Source: JBBITW01 sp037440525
GTDB lineage: Bacteria; Desulfobacterota; BSN033; UBA1163
Reading direction: 5' to 3'
Length of the DNA: 28,270 bases
Assembly: GCA_037440525.1 (NCBI GenBank)
Contig: JBBITW010000024.1
Location: 1 to 28,270, forward strand
The position numbers and the translations under genes were made by a program. Each line of letters begins with the position of its first letter. The stretch's first letter is position 1. This document shows, one piece after another, positions 1 through 7,783 of this stretch. The notes below the pieces were generated by a model, which did not search any database, was not told where the DNA came from, and worked only from the letters and a program-made list of their open reading frames with translations.

Positions 1-125
1 TTTTTATATGATAGGCACGCCTTCTTAAGAATCGAACTCAATTTTCTAATGTCAGGTAGATTTCTCTTCAAAAAACCGTATACAATTGAGTCATCAATCC
101 TATTATAACTTTTTAAGAGACTCAT
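1..125 (-). pseudogene. HepT-like (DUF86) toxin fragment, runs off window edge
   Basis: Reading the minus strand from an ATG at 125-123 gives at least 41 codons, open to the window edge, 9 bases after the nucleotidyltransferase gene. The residues (RIDDSIVYGFLKRNLPDI in the middle) look like the C-terminal part of HepT/DUF86 proteins, the segment that normally follows the conserved RNxxVHxY motif. That RNase motif and the N-terminal helices are absent, and an in-frame TAG directly precedes the ATG. The most likely reading is a 5'-truncated HepT remnant. A divergent short HepT, or an unrelated small ORF, cannot be excluded because the 3' end lies outside the window. Confidence 0.4.
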
Positions 126-133
126 CTATTATA

Positions 134-577
134 TCAAACTTTCTCGCGTAGATATCCATATTTCCTCTTTCTCAATAGGTTGATATACGGTATAAAGTCA
201 AAATATTCGCCTATGATGGCATTTTCAAATTCTATTCTCTCAACTTTATCCTTTTCATACAGGAGCAAGCCATGGGTGACAATTTCATATTGCAGGGTAA
301 GGGCCAAAAATTTATTCCTTAAATTGACAATACTCACTTCCCTTCGGATATCGATTTCTCTAAGGAGTTTGGTAACGATACTTTCAACTTTGGAGATTAA
401 AATAAGCCTTTCATCCTCTGTGGTTCTGTAAGATGGGAGAATCGCAATATCAATATCGCTCTCTGCCATTAGCCTTCCTTTGATCGAAGAACCATAAAGA
501 TAGATGGCAACAACCCCTTCAGGCACAGAATTTCCCATTTCCTTTAAGCGAGTGAGATTTTTTAAAAGATCCTTCAT
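134..577 (-). CDS. MntA-like minimal nucleotidyltransferase (antitoxin type)
   Basis: A 147-residue protein with the minimal nucleotidyltransferase signature: GSS at residues 29-31 followed by D41 and D43 in the GSx10DxD arrangement. In MntA/HepT modules this protein acts as antitoxin by adding AMP to HepT. The third acidic residue, expected in the later strand, appears to be replaced by serine (REVSIVNL near residues 79-86), so activity may be weak or lost. The start ATG (577-575) is preceded by a purine-rich GAGAGGGGA about 14 bases upstream, a long spacing. It is transcribed away from the rest of the island, and the adjoining HepT partner looks incomplete, so the module may be decaying. 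Family assignment is good; activity is inferred. Confidence 0.72.
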   Translation of the reverse strand: MKDLLKNLTRLKEMGNSVPEGVVAIYLYGSSIKGRLMAESDIDIAILPSYRTTEDERLILISKVESIVTKLLREIDIRREVSIVNLRNKFLALTLQYEIVTHGLLLYEKDKVERIEFENAIIGEYFDFIPYINLLRKRKYGYLREKV

Positions 578-758
578 TGAATTCTAATTTATCCCCTCTC
601 TTTAAAAATCAAAATAACACATTTAGCTTTCTTGTTATATAATAAATAAAATTTTCAAGAGTGTAAAGTAAAGCTGACCATTTTATATTTTTATAAAAAT
701 TTAGCGAATCAGCATATTGTTATGTTTTATTTTGTTAACGTTGTTTTTTATTTTTTAC
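578..758. other. AT-rich intergenic spacer
   Basis: Part of a roughly 490-base gene-free stretch (578-1063) between the divergently oriented nucleotidyltransferase and regulator genes. It is rich in A/T runs and holds no ORF, RNA gene or clear terminator that I can support. The remainder of the stretch contains an inverted-repeat element (759-904) and the regulator promoter (1008-1035). Confidence 0.5.
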
Positions 759-904
759 CTAAATTGAGCGATTTTTTACTAAAAGCCTTTCCGCCAAAGG
801 CGGATCAGTTATTGCGTGGCAATCTCATAGATTCCTCGCTCCGCTCGGAATGACAATTTTGGAGAGATTGGTTCGCAATGACAATCTGGAATCGCTCAAT
901 TTAG
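759..904. repeat. Inverted-repeat element, family 2, copy A (MITE-like)
   Basis: A 146-base element bounded by perfect 14-base terminal inverted repeats: CTAAATTGAGCGAT at 759-772 and its complement ATCGCTCAATTTAG at 891-904. Inside are a small hairpin (CCGCC AAA GGCGG, 791-803) and the motif ATTCCTCGCT..CGGAATGACA (831-854), which also occurs in the family 1 elements at 22.7 and 28.2 kb. No coding capacity and no clear target-site duplication. The structure fits a non-autonomous MITE or a palindromic intergenic repeat. A shorter relative lies at 3687-3765. Confidence 0.75.
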
Positions 905-1007
905 ATATTAAAAAATATTCTTATAGACTGGGGAGGTGGGTTGGAAAAGCCTTCGCCTGCCTGAGGGGGGAATTTATGGACTTTTTCAGTGCTTAAAAAA
1001 TTTTCTC

Positions 1008-1035
1008 TTGACAGAATAAAAATTTTGTATACAAT
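1008..1035 (+). promoter_or_regulatory. Predicted sigma70-type promoter of the GntR regulator
   Basis: A consensus -35 box TTGACA (1008-1013) is followed after 16 bases by TACAAT (1030-1035), a good -10 box. A transcript would start near 1042, about 22 bases before the ATG at 1064. The promoter lies inside the longer GTG-started reading frame (from 989), which argues for the shorter protein. Confidence 0.6.
1025..1034. promoter_or_regulatory. Palindromic operator TTGTATACAA (probable autoregulatory site)
   Basis: A perfect 10-base palindrome, TTGTATACAA, overlaps the predicted -10 box. It has the TNGTNNNACNA-like form reported for operators of FCD-subfamily GntR regulators. Its position would let the regulator block its own transcription and that of the overlapping oxidoreductase gene. 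I found no second exact copy upstream of the other operons. Confidence 0.5.
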
Positions 1036-1063
1036 AAACAATATACATTCTGGTAAAAAGAAG

Positions 1064-1726
1064 ATGAAGATTAGGTCAGTAGTCGATTATGCTAAAGATT
1101 TTATAGAGAGATGTATTGTCACAGGGGAGTTAGCTCCAGGGCAGAGGATAAAGGAAGAAGAGGTATCCGCTCGCCTGGAAATAAGTCGACCTCCTATCAG
1201 AGAGGCTTTCAAGATCTTAGAGACAGAAGGTTTGATAAAGAAACATCCGAGAAGGGGCGTATTTGTTACACAGATTACTGAAAAAGACCTATGGGAAATC
1301 TATACTTTAAAGATGGCACTATACGGGCTTGCAAGCCGATTGGCCACTGATGAGATCACCGAAAAGGAGATAAAGAAGCTTGAGAAGATCATTATAGGAA
1401 TGAAAGAATGTGTTGAGAAGGATCCACCAGATATAATAAAATATCAATCTCTAAATGACTCTTTCCACTTAGCCACAATAAATCTTATCAGACATGAGAG
1501 GTTAAAAAAGATTATCTTGAGTTTAAATAATCAGATTCATAGATATAGCTTCAGATCCTTAAATGATAAGAAGCATTTATTATCTTCATACGGATATCAC
1601 AGAAAGATTTTTGATGCTATCAGAAAGCGGGATAAGGATCTTGCTGAGAACCTGACTCGGGAACATGTTTTGAAGGGTTTAGAGTTTCTTCAGGTGAATA
1701 TTAAAAGATCGTTGGAGAAAAGCTGA
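1064..1726 (+). CDS. GntR-family transcriptional regulator, FCD (FadR-like) subfamily
   Basis: A 220-residue regulator. The N-terminal winged helix-turn-helix is typical GntR (GELAPGQRIKEEEVSARL, then SRPPIREAFKILETEGL). The C-terminal all-helical FCD domain keeps its metal-binding pattern: Asp and His in NDSFH, a His in YGYHRKI, and a His in REHV. Such domains bind small organic acids, so a pyridine or aliphatic carboxylate from this pathway is a plausible effector. A longer frame exists from GTG 989, but the 25 extra residues are not family-like and contain the promoter, so ATG 1064 was chosen (weak SD AAGAAG). Its TGA is directly followed by the GTG of the next gene, so the two are probably co-transcribed. 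Confidence 0.88.
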   Translation: MKIRSVVDYAKDFIERCIVTGELAPGQRIKEEEVSARLEISRPPIREAFKILETEGLIKKHPRRGVFVTQITEKDLWEIYTLKMALYGLASRLATDEITEKEIKKLEKIIIGMKECVEKDPPDIIKYQSLNDSFHLATINLIRHERLKKIILSLNNQIHRYSFRSLNDKKHLLSSYGYHRKIFDAIRKRDKDLAENLTREHVLKGLEFLQVNIKRSLEKS

Positions 1727-3664
1727 GTGAAAAAGACAGTTGTCACAACATGTCCGCTTGATTGTCCGGACAATTGTGGAATCTTAGCTCATGTTGATGA
1801 TGGTCGATTAATTGAACTTAAAGGTAATCCTTCACATGGCCATACCCGAGGCTTTTTATGTAAAAAGTTATATAATTACCCCCGAAGAGTTTATAGCAAT
1901 AACAGGGTTTTATATCCACTTAAAAGGACAAATAGCGGATGGAAGCGAATAACCTGGGATGAGGCCCTGGATACAATTTCAGAAAGGTTAAGATTCTTCA
2001 AAGATAATTATGGAAATACTTCCATAATGCATTTTCAGAGAAGTGCTTCATGGGGGGCTACAAAACATCTTGTCAGAAGGTTTTTTAATCTGCTTGGAGG
2101 AGTGACAGCAACAAAAGGTTCTCTTTGTGCTGGAGCTGTAATGGCTGCACAACAGGCCGACATGGGTGTTCGGCTTGGAAATGACCCGCAGGACTTTTTA
2201 AATAGCAGGGTGATTCTAATATGGGGAAGAGACCCTGCAAAAAGTTCAATCCATTATATCCCTATTCTTAAAGAGGCCCGAAAAATGGGGACACATCTCA
2301 TCCTCATAGATCCTTTAAGATCCAAGACCTCTTCGTTCTGTGATGAACATTTTTCTCCCCGTCCAGGCTCTGATGGTTATCTTGCCATTGGCATGGCAAA
2401 AGAGATTATAAGGGCAGGACTTATAGACAAAAAATTTATAGAGGGATATACTTCAGGATATGAGAAATATTATGATCTTCTAAATTCATTTTCAATGAAA
2501 GAGATTTCAGAAAAATGTGATATCAGTGAGGAAGATATAAGGAGGCTTGCCCTAAAATACGCTGAGAATAAACCATCATCAATATTCCTCGGATATGGTA
2601 TAAATAAATGGGTTCATAGCTTTGAGATGATACGCCTTATAGATGCCCTTGGGGCACTGACCGGCAATATAGGAAGGTCAGGGGGCGGAGTAAATCATGG
2701 ATTTCAGACAAGAAGGCTTTTCGATATGAAACTTACGGCTTCAGAGTCTGTGAGATATCGAAGGGAGATTCCTGAGCCCACGCTGGGGGATGGTATATTA
2801 AATGCAAAGGATCCACCAATAAAAATGATATGGATTAACTGTTCAAATCCTGTTGTATCATGTCCAAACTCAGCCAAAGTCATTGAGGCATTAAAAGGTC
2901 TTGAATTTGTCGTTGTGGTAGACCATTTTGTAACAGATACTGCAGATCATGCGCATATATTTTTACCTGCAACAACCTTCCTCGAGGAGGAAGACATTGT
3001 TGTGAGCTGGGGTCATAACTGGATAGGTCCTGTGAATAAAGCCATAGAGCCTCTTGGAGAGTGTAAATCCGATTTACAAATTATGCAGGAGCTTGCAGAA
3101 AGGATTGGGATAGGTGACGGGATGGCAGGTAGCACTCGAGAATGGTTAAAGAGATTTCTTAAACCCATGGAAATGGCGGGTGTTAGCTTAGAAAGGGTAA
3201 TGGAAGGACCTATTCGCTGCCCAATAGCCCCTATGGTTGCATTTGAGGATAAAAGATTCCTTACACCATCTGGAAAATTCGAATTTACAGGGGCATTCTA
3301 TGAAGAGAGATTGAAAGAACATCCCTATCATCTCTTGACCATTCTCGGAGAGAAGTGGTTAAATTCAACAATCCTCGAGGAAGAACATCCCGAAGAGGTT
3401 CGGCTGTTTATAAATCCTTACCTTGCAAGTGAGAAGGGTATTGGAGATAAATCAAAAGTATCTGTGAGATCGAGGGTTGGGAAATTAATTGCGGAGGTAA
3501 ATCTTTCTGATAGGGTTCGAAATGATACAGTTGTGGTACCTCATGGGACATGGATCAAAAAGGGTGGTGCTGCCAATGAGCTAACAGAAGATGTTCTCTC
3601 AAATAAGGGGAATATGGCAGCTTACTATAGCACCACAGTTTCAATTGAACCCGTAACAGATTAA
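1727..3664 (+). CDS. Molybdopterin oxidoreductase, DMSO reductase superfamily
   Basis: A 645-residue bis-MGD (Mo or W) enzyme. The N-terminal [4Fe-4S] motif is Cys9, Cys13, Cys17 and Cys45 (TCPLDCPDNC...). A cofactor-domain segment includes GSLCAGA near residue 140, whose Cys is a candidate metal ligand, and the C-terminal molydopterin dinucleotide-binding domain contains PHGTW. There is no Tat signal peptide, and no membrane anchor or dedicated Fe-S partner gene adjoins it, so it is probably a soluble cytoplasmic enzyme. The GTG start has a GGAG SD inside the end of the regulator gene. The family includes formate dehydrogenases, thiosulfate/polysulfide reductases, hydroxytransferases and acetylene hydratase. 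The sequence alone does not identify the substrate. Confidence 0.85.
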   Translation: MKKTVVTTCPLDCPDNCGILAHVDDGRLIELKGNPSHGHTRGFLCKKLYNYPRRVYSNNRVLYPLKRTNSGWKRITWDEALDTISERLRFFKDNYGNTSIMHFQRSASWGATKHLVRRFFNLLGGVTATKGSLCAGAVMAAQQADMGVRLGNDPQDFLNSRVILIWGRDPAKSSIHYIPILKEARKMGTHLILIDPLRSKTSSFCDEHFSPRPGSDGYLAIGMAKEIIRAGLIDKKFIEGYTSGYEKYYDLLNSFSMKEISEKCDISEEDIRRLALKYAENKPSSIFLGYGINKWVHSFEMIRLIDALGALTGNIGRSGGGVNHGFQTRRLFDMKLTASESVRYRREIPEPTLGDGILNAKDPPIKMIWINCSNPVVSCPNSAKVIEALKGLEFVVVVDHFVTDTADHAHIFLPATTFLEEEDIVVSWGHNWIGPVNKAIEPLGECKSDLQIMQELAERIGIGDGMAGSTREWLKRFLKPMEMAGVSLERVMEGPIRCPIAPMVAFEDKRFLTPSGKFEFTGAFYEERLKEHPYHLLTILGEKWLNSTILEEEHPEEVRLFINPYLASEKGIGDKSKVSVRSRVGKLIAEVNLSDRVRNDTVVVPHGTWIKKGGAANELTEDVLSNKGNMAAYYSTTVSIEPVTD

Positions 3665-3686
3665 TAGGAGGATTAAAGGGATCGGA

Positions 3687-3765
3687 CTAAGTTGAGCGAT
3701 TTTTATAGAGAAGCCTTTCAGCCATAGGCTGGTCTACGCAGGTGGATAAGAATCGCTCAATTTAG
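3687..3765. repeat. Inverted-repeat element, family 2, copy B (short form)
   Basis: A 79-base element with terminal inverted repeats CTAAGTTGAGCGAT (3687-3700) and ATCGCTCAATTTAG (3752-3765), one mismatch. The internal sequence (AAGCCTTTC then GCCATAGGC) matches the left part of copy A at 759-904, so this is a shortened derivative. It lies between the oxidoreductase stop and the binding-protein RBS and could fold into a hairpin that separates the two transcription units. Confidence 0.75.
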
Positions 3766-3798
3766 GTAGACAAAAAATTTATAAGAAAGGAGGAGGAC

Positions 3799-5043
3799 AT
3801 GAAGAAAATTGCTATCATCTCATTGTTTGTTTTAGGACTCGTTCTTATGTTTGGTATGAACGAGGAAGAGGTAGTCGCTCAGGTAAAGGGAGAACCCATA
3901 AAGATTGGACTTTTGGTGGAAAAGACAGGAGGACTTGCAGCCTATGGGTACTCTCATGAAAGGGTTATGCTTGCAGCAGTAAAGAAGGTTAATAAAGAAG
4001 GCGGTATTGCAGGACGTCCTGTTGAACTTTTTATTGAAGATACAGAGTCTAAGCCCTCAGTTGGAGCCCTTAAATTCAGGAAATTAGTTGAGACAAACAG
4101 GGTAGACTTTGTCTTCAATTCAAATAGTTCTGGTGTAGCGGTTGCCTGTGCACCGATTGCGAAAGAGCTAAAGACCCTTTACTTCCCATGTGCAGCGGCT
4201 GCTGAGCTTTCAGGTGAGAAAAGCAACAGGTATGTATTCCAGAGCTGTACGAATGTTGCACAGGAATGTAAGGGGGCAGCGGAGTTTGCCATTAAAAATA
4301 TAGGGAAAAAATGGGTTGTTGTTGTTGCAAATTTTGCCTGGGGATGGTCAAACGAGACTGAATTTGCAAGGTATATTACCCCAAGGGGAGGAAGTGTCCT
4401 CAAATCAATAAGGGTGCCCCTCGGGACAGGTGACTGGCTTCCCTATTTGAAAGGTATACCTTCGGAGGCAGAAGCTGTATATTTTGCAAACTTTGGTTCA
4501 GATTTTCTATCCTTTATAAGGGATATCCATGCTGTGCGTCCTGAGATAAAGAAGCTCGGGGCAGTCTATGCCATCTCAGCACAGGATCCAAAAAAGATTG
4601 CAGTTGAAGCAGAGGGTCTATATTGCATTACATCATATCCTACACGTCTGGAAGGGCTCAATACAAAGTATAATAAGGAATTTAGAGAATTGATCGGTGT
4701 TGATCCTGAAGGAAAGGAGATCGGGACAGGCAAATATTTTGTTCTTGCCTATGACTGGGCAGTATGGGAACCATTCTTTGCCTTAAAGATGGCGATTGAG
4801 AAGAGTGGTTGGAAGAATAAAGCAGATACCCCAAAGGTCATTAAGACTCTGGAGGGGATGTCTTTTAAGGAGAGCCTTGAATTTCCACAAGGAGATAAAT
4901 ATATAAGGGCAGAGGACCATGCAACCATAACAGGTCTATATGTTGAACAGATACAAAAGGGTGAGATTAAGGTTGTGACGAAAATCCCTGCAAAGGATGC
5001 TACCTATCCTCCTTCGATCGATCACTCCAAAGAACCGTTATAA
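3799..5043 (+). CDS. ABC transporter substrate-binding protein (branched-chain amino acid/aromatic acid type)
   Basis: A 414-residue periplasmic binding protein of the Peripla_BP_6 / HAAT group. The N-terminal signal peptide (MKKIAIISLFVLGLVLMFG) is probably cleaved after VVAQ near residue 28. The mature start IKIGLLVEKTGGLAAYG and the later AAVKKVNKEGGIAGRPVEL are typical of LivJ/LivK-like proteins. It has a strong RBS (AGGAGGAGG). It heads a five-gene importer set. HAAT binding proteins in anaerobic degraders often bind aromatic or heteroaromatic carboxylates rather than leucine, so given the neighbours a pyridine or aromatic acid is a reasonable guess. Confidence 0.9.
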   Translation: MKKIAIISLFVLGLVLMFGMNEEEVVAQVKGEPIKIGLLVEKTGGLAAYGYSHERVMLAAVKKVNKEGGIAGRPVELFIEDTESKPSVGALKFRKLVETNRVDFVFNSNSSGVAVACAPIAKELKTLYFPCAAAAELSGEKSNRYVFQSCTNVAQECKGAAEFAIKNIGKKWVVVVANFAWGWSNETEFARYITPRGGSVLKSIRVPLGTGDWLPYLKGIPSEAEAVYFANFGSDFLSFIRDIHAVRPEIKKLGAVYAISAQDPKKIAVEAEGLYCITSYPTRLEGLNTKYNKEFRELIGVDPEGKEIGTGKYFVLAYDWAVWEPFFALKMAIEKSGWKNKADTPKVIKTLEGMSFKESLEFPQGDKYIRAEDHATITGLYVEQIQKGEIKVVTKIPAKDATYPPSIDHSKEPL

Positions 5044-5044
5044 T

Positions 5045-5058
5045 GTAAATAGAGCGAT
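5045..5058. repeat. Family 2 terminal repeat, degenerate half-site
   Basis: GTAAATAGAGCGAT directly after the binding-protein stop differs at two positions from the family 2 terminal repeat CTAAATTGAGCGAT. No opposing terminus is visible, so it looks like a solo, decayed end. Confidence 0.35.
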
Positions 5059-5124
5059 TCTTTAGAGAAAGATAGACGGAGTGGGACAGAAATCAATAAC
5101 AATTTTTAATAATGAACTAATTTT

Positions 5125-5154
5125 AGGGAACGGTTTTAAACCGTTCCCTATCTT
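5125..5154 (+). terminator. Stem-loop after the binding-protein gene (terminator/attenuator)
   Basis: Two 12-base arms, AGGGAACGGTTT and AAACCGTTCCCT, are separated by one T (5125-5149) and followed by ATCTTTT. The hairpin lies between the binding-protein gene and the permease gene. In such operons a stem-loop at this point often lowers downstream expression or stabilises the upstream mRNA, so that the binding protein is made in excess. The trailing T-run is short, so termination is likely partial. Confidence 0.6.
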
Positions 5155-5229
5155 TTGAAAAGGGATACTTTTTTAACTTTAAGATTTGTTCTGAAACGGG
5201 ATTTTGATTAAAAAGGAGGAATTCCTATA

Positions 5230-6090
5230 TTGCCTGAGATTTTTTCTGATATACTTTTCTTATTCGTCAATGGTTTTATCTGGGGATTAATCATTGCCCT
5301 TATTGCTCTTGGTCTTACACTCATCTTTGGAGTGATGGGAATTGTGAATATGGCACACGGGGATTTTTACATGGCAGGGGCTGTCCTCTCCTTCTATGTG
5401 GTGACAAGTCTTGGTAACTTCTGGTTAAGCTTAATTCTTGTTCCTGCCATTGTTATTCTGATATCTGCCCCGATGGAACGTTTTATTTTAAGGCCATATG
5501 AGGGTTATCACTCAAGTAGTATGATAGCCACTGTGGGAATCTCATTCATTATCCAGCAGATTGCACTCGGAACCTATGGAGGGATTCCAAAGAAGATTTC
5601 CAATCCCTGGCCAGTAAGTCTCTCCTTCCTTGGCGTTGACTATCCTGGTTACCGTTTATTGGTTGCCTTTATCTCAATCCTCATCCTTCTCTGTCTCTGG
5701 CTCTTCCTTTACAGGACATCTTTTGGGATTTTGGTGAGGGCCTCAATGCAGGATCGCGAGATGGCCTCGGCCATGGGTATCAATGTAAACAGGATCCTTA
5801 TAACAACATTTGTCATTGGTAGTGTTCTTGCAGCTGTTGGTGGCGTCCTCGCAGCGCCTATCTATCAGGTATCTTATCTCATGGGGCATGATGTGATTCT
5901 TCTCTCTTTCATTGTAGTAATTATTGGTGGTTTGGGAAGTCTTAAAGGGACATTTATCTCTTCGTTGATCATCTGTTCCATAGAGGGTGTTATGGCCTCT
6001 TTTTTATCTCCAGTTCAGGCAAGGGCAGCTATCTTCATCATTATGATCGGAGTCCTGATGCGACGTCCGAGAGGTCTATTTGCTGAATAG
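5230..6090 (+). CDS. livH: ABC transporter permease, LivH family
   Basis: A 286-residue integral membrane permease with about eight predicted hydrophobic segments. Family landmarks are ALGLTLIFGVMGIVNMAHGDFYM near the N-terminus, the EAA-like loop region around MQDREMASAMGINVNRI, and VVIIGGLGSLKGTF near the C-terminus. The TTG start at 5230 is set by the GGAGG at 5215-5219. It would form the inner-membrane channel together with the next gene. It follows the binding-protein gene after a stem-loop and lies directly upstream of the LivM-like gene, as in typical HAAT operons. Confidence 0.9.
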   Translation: MPEIFSDILFLFVNGFIWGLIIALIALGLTLIFGVMGIVNMAHGDFYMAGAVLSFYVVTSLGNFWLSLILVPAIVILISAPMERFILRPYEGYHSSSMIATVGISFIIQQIALGTYGGIPKKISNPWPVSLSFLGVDYPGYRLLVAFISILILLCLWLFLYRTSFGILVRASMQDREMASAMGINVNRILITTFVIGSVLAAVGGVLAAPIYQVSYLMGHDVILLSFIVVIIGGLGSLKGTFISSLIICSIEGVMASFLSPVQARAAIFIIMIGVLMRRPRGLFAE

Positions 6091-6100
6091 AGGTATGATT

Positions 6101-7022
6101 ATGCTTCAGAGTGGTAATAGTGAGAAATCAGCTATCAATCTCTTTGCAATTACTTTTTTCATCCTTCTAATCATATTGGGAATGGTTTTACCTCAGGGGG
6201 CAAGGTCTCTGGTGATCCACATTATGATCTTCTGTCTCTTAGCTATGGGATATGATATATGTCTGGGTTTTACAAAACAGTGTAGCCTCGGCCATTCAAT
6301 ATTCTTCGGTATCGGGGCTTATGGAGTTGTTTTTTCTATTCTTCAGTCTTCTCGGAGGATTCATCCTGAGCACTATTACAGGTTTAATCAGTGTTAGACT
6401 TTCTGAGGCATACTTTGTCATTGTTACTGCAATCTTCTTTGCTATCTTTCACCTCCTCGCAATGGATATGACCTGGTTAACAGGTGGTGATGATGGTCTC
6501 TCAATACAACTTCCTCTCATTTCTTTTGGAGGAATAACCCTCTCCCTTTATAATCAATTGGTAAATTATTATTTTGTTTTAATTATTCTCGTTGGAAGCT
6601 ATTTTGTTTTAAACAGGATTATTCGATCCCCTATGGGGAAGATTTTCATTTCGATTCGGGAAAATGAAAAGAGGGTTCAATTCTTAGGGTATAATGTCTT
6701 TCGCTATAAACTCATGGCCTTCATCATCTCGGGAATATTTTCTGCGTTAAGCGGCGGTCTCTATGCCATTACGCTTCGTTATGGATCGGCAGATTTTTTT
6801 AGCTTTCATTGGTCTATCATGCCTGTGGTATGGTGTCTCATAGGTGGCCTTGGCACAATTGCAGGTCCATGGATTGGTGTTGTGATAATGTCCATCTTTC
6901 AATATTATGTAAGCACCTGGTGGACCTATTATCTCATTATATTTGGTGTGATCATATTATTGGTATTGAGGGTTTCAAGAAGAGGCATTCTGGGTTATAT
7001 GGTGAGCAGGAGGTTAACCTGA
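6101..7022 (+). pseudogene. livM: ABC transporter permease, LivM family, frameshifted
   Basis: Two overlapping frames together encode one LivM-type permease. The first (ATG 6101, SD AGAGG) covers the N-terminal helices and CSLGHSIFFGIGAYG, then runs into unrelated residues and stops at 6397. The second resumes with GGFILSTITGLISVRL and continues through the conserved C-terminal half (GGLGTIAGPWIG) to 7022. The shift must fall between about 6322 and 6355. Removing one T from the six-T run at 6330-6335 joins the frames into about 306 residues, near normal family length, although the loop after GAYG still looks somewhat short. Either the gene is a recent pseudogene, or the extra base is a sequencing error or a slippage site. 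All other importer genes are intact. Confidence 0.82.
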
Positions 7023-7027
7023 AATTC

Positions 7028-7783
7028 ATGGAATCTGATAGATTTCTTCTGGAAATACGCGGGGTGACAAAGAGGTTCGGGGGATTGACAGCCCTTTACG
7101 ATATTAATTACTCTGTAAGGGAAGGGGAGGTAAGGGGGATCATAGGCCCTAATGGGGCAGGGAAGACGACCCTTTTTAATGTGATCACAGGTGATTTAAA
7201 ACCCACCTCAGGAAGGGTATTTTTGAAAGGTGAGGATATCACAGAGCTTCCCCCTCATTTAATATGCCAGAAGGGATTGAGCAGGACTTTTCAATTGACC
7301 TTCGTATTTCCTGAGATGACGGTCTTTGAAAGTGTATGGGTTGGTGTTAACTCAAGAGAGAAGTATCCCTGGAGCCCTGTTCACTCTGCTGAGCGGGTAA
7401 TTAGTGTTTCTGAAAGGGCTCAGGAGATTTGCCAATTGGTTGGACTCTGGGAGAAAAGGGATGAGCTTGCCTGTAATCTCTCCTACGGAGATCAAAAGAT
7501 CTTAGAGATTGCAATGGCACTTAGCACACAGCCATTGATTCTCCTCCTCGATGAACCAACACAAGGGGTAAGTCCAAAAGAGACAGAAAATATAATCGAG
7601 GTGATTAAAAAATTATCTAAAGGCATGACAATCATTTTAATTGAACATAGCATGGATGTTATTTTGCATCTATGCCACATAATCACCGTTTTAAATGAAG
7701 GTCGAGTGATTGCAGAAGGGACTCCTCAGGAGATCAGCAGAAATGAGGAGGTTCAAAGAGTCTATCTGGGAGATGTAAGTTGA
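7028..7783 (+). CDS. livG: ABC transporter ATP-binding protein, LivG family
   Basis: A 251-residue ATPase. Walker A is GPNGAGKTT, the signature region is LSYGDQKILEIAMAL (a Y where LSGG is usual, as in many LivG), and Walker B is LILLLDEPTQG. The switch His is in LIEHSMD. The frame is open far upstream inside livM, but family homology begins at ATG 7028, five bases after the livM stop; an AGGAGG lies at 7008-7013. The stop overlaps the next start (TTGA). It pairs with LivF as the nucleotide-binding heterodimer that powers import. Confidence 0.9.
   Translation: MESDRFLLEIRGVTKRFGGLTALYDINYSVREGEVRGIIGPNGAGKTTLFNVITGDLKPTSGRVFLKGEDITELPPHLICQKGLSRTFQLTFVFPEMTVFESVWVGVNSREKYPWSPVHSAERVISVSERAQEICQLVGLWEKRDELACNLSYGDQKILEIAMALSTQPLILLLDEPTQGVSPKETENIIEVIKKLSKGMTIILIEHSMDVILHLCHIITVLNEGRVIAEGTPQEISRNEEVQRVYLGDVS

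Noticed and set aside
6252..6397. Programmed ribosomal frameshift in the LivM gene
   Set aside because: No slippery heptamer with a downstream stimulatory structure was evident, and permeases of this family are not known to use one. A one-base indel is simpler.
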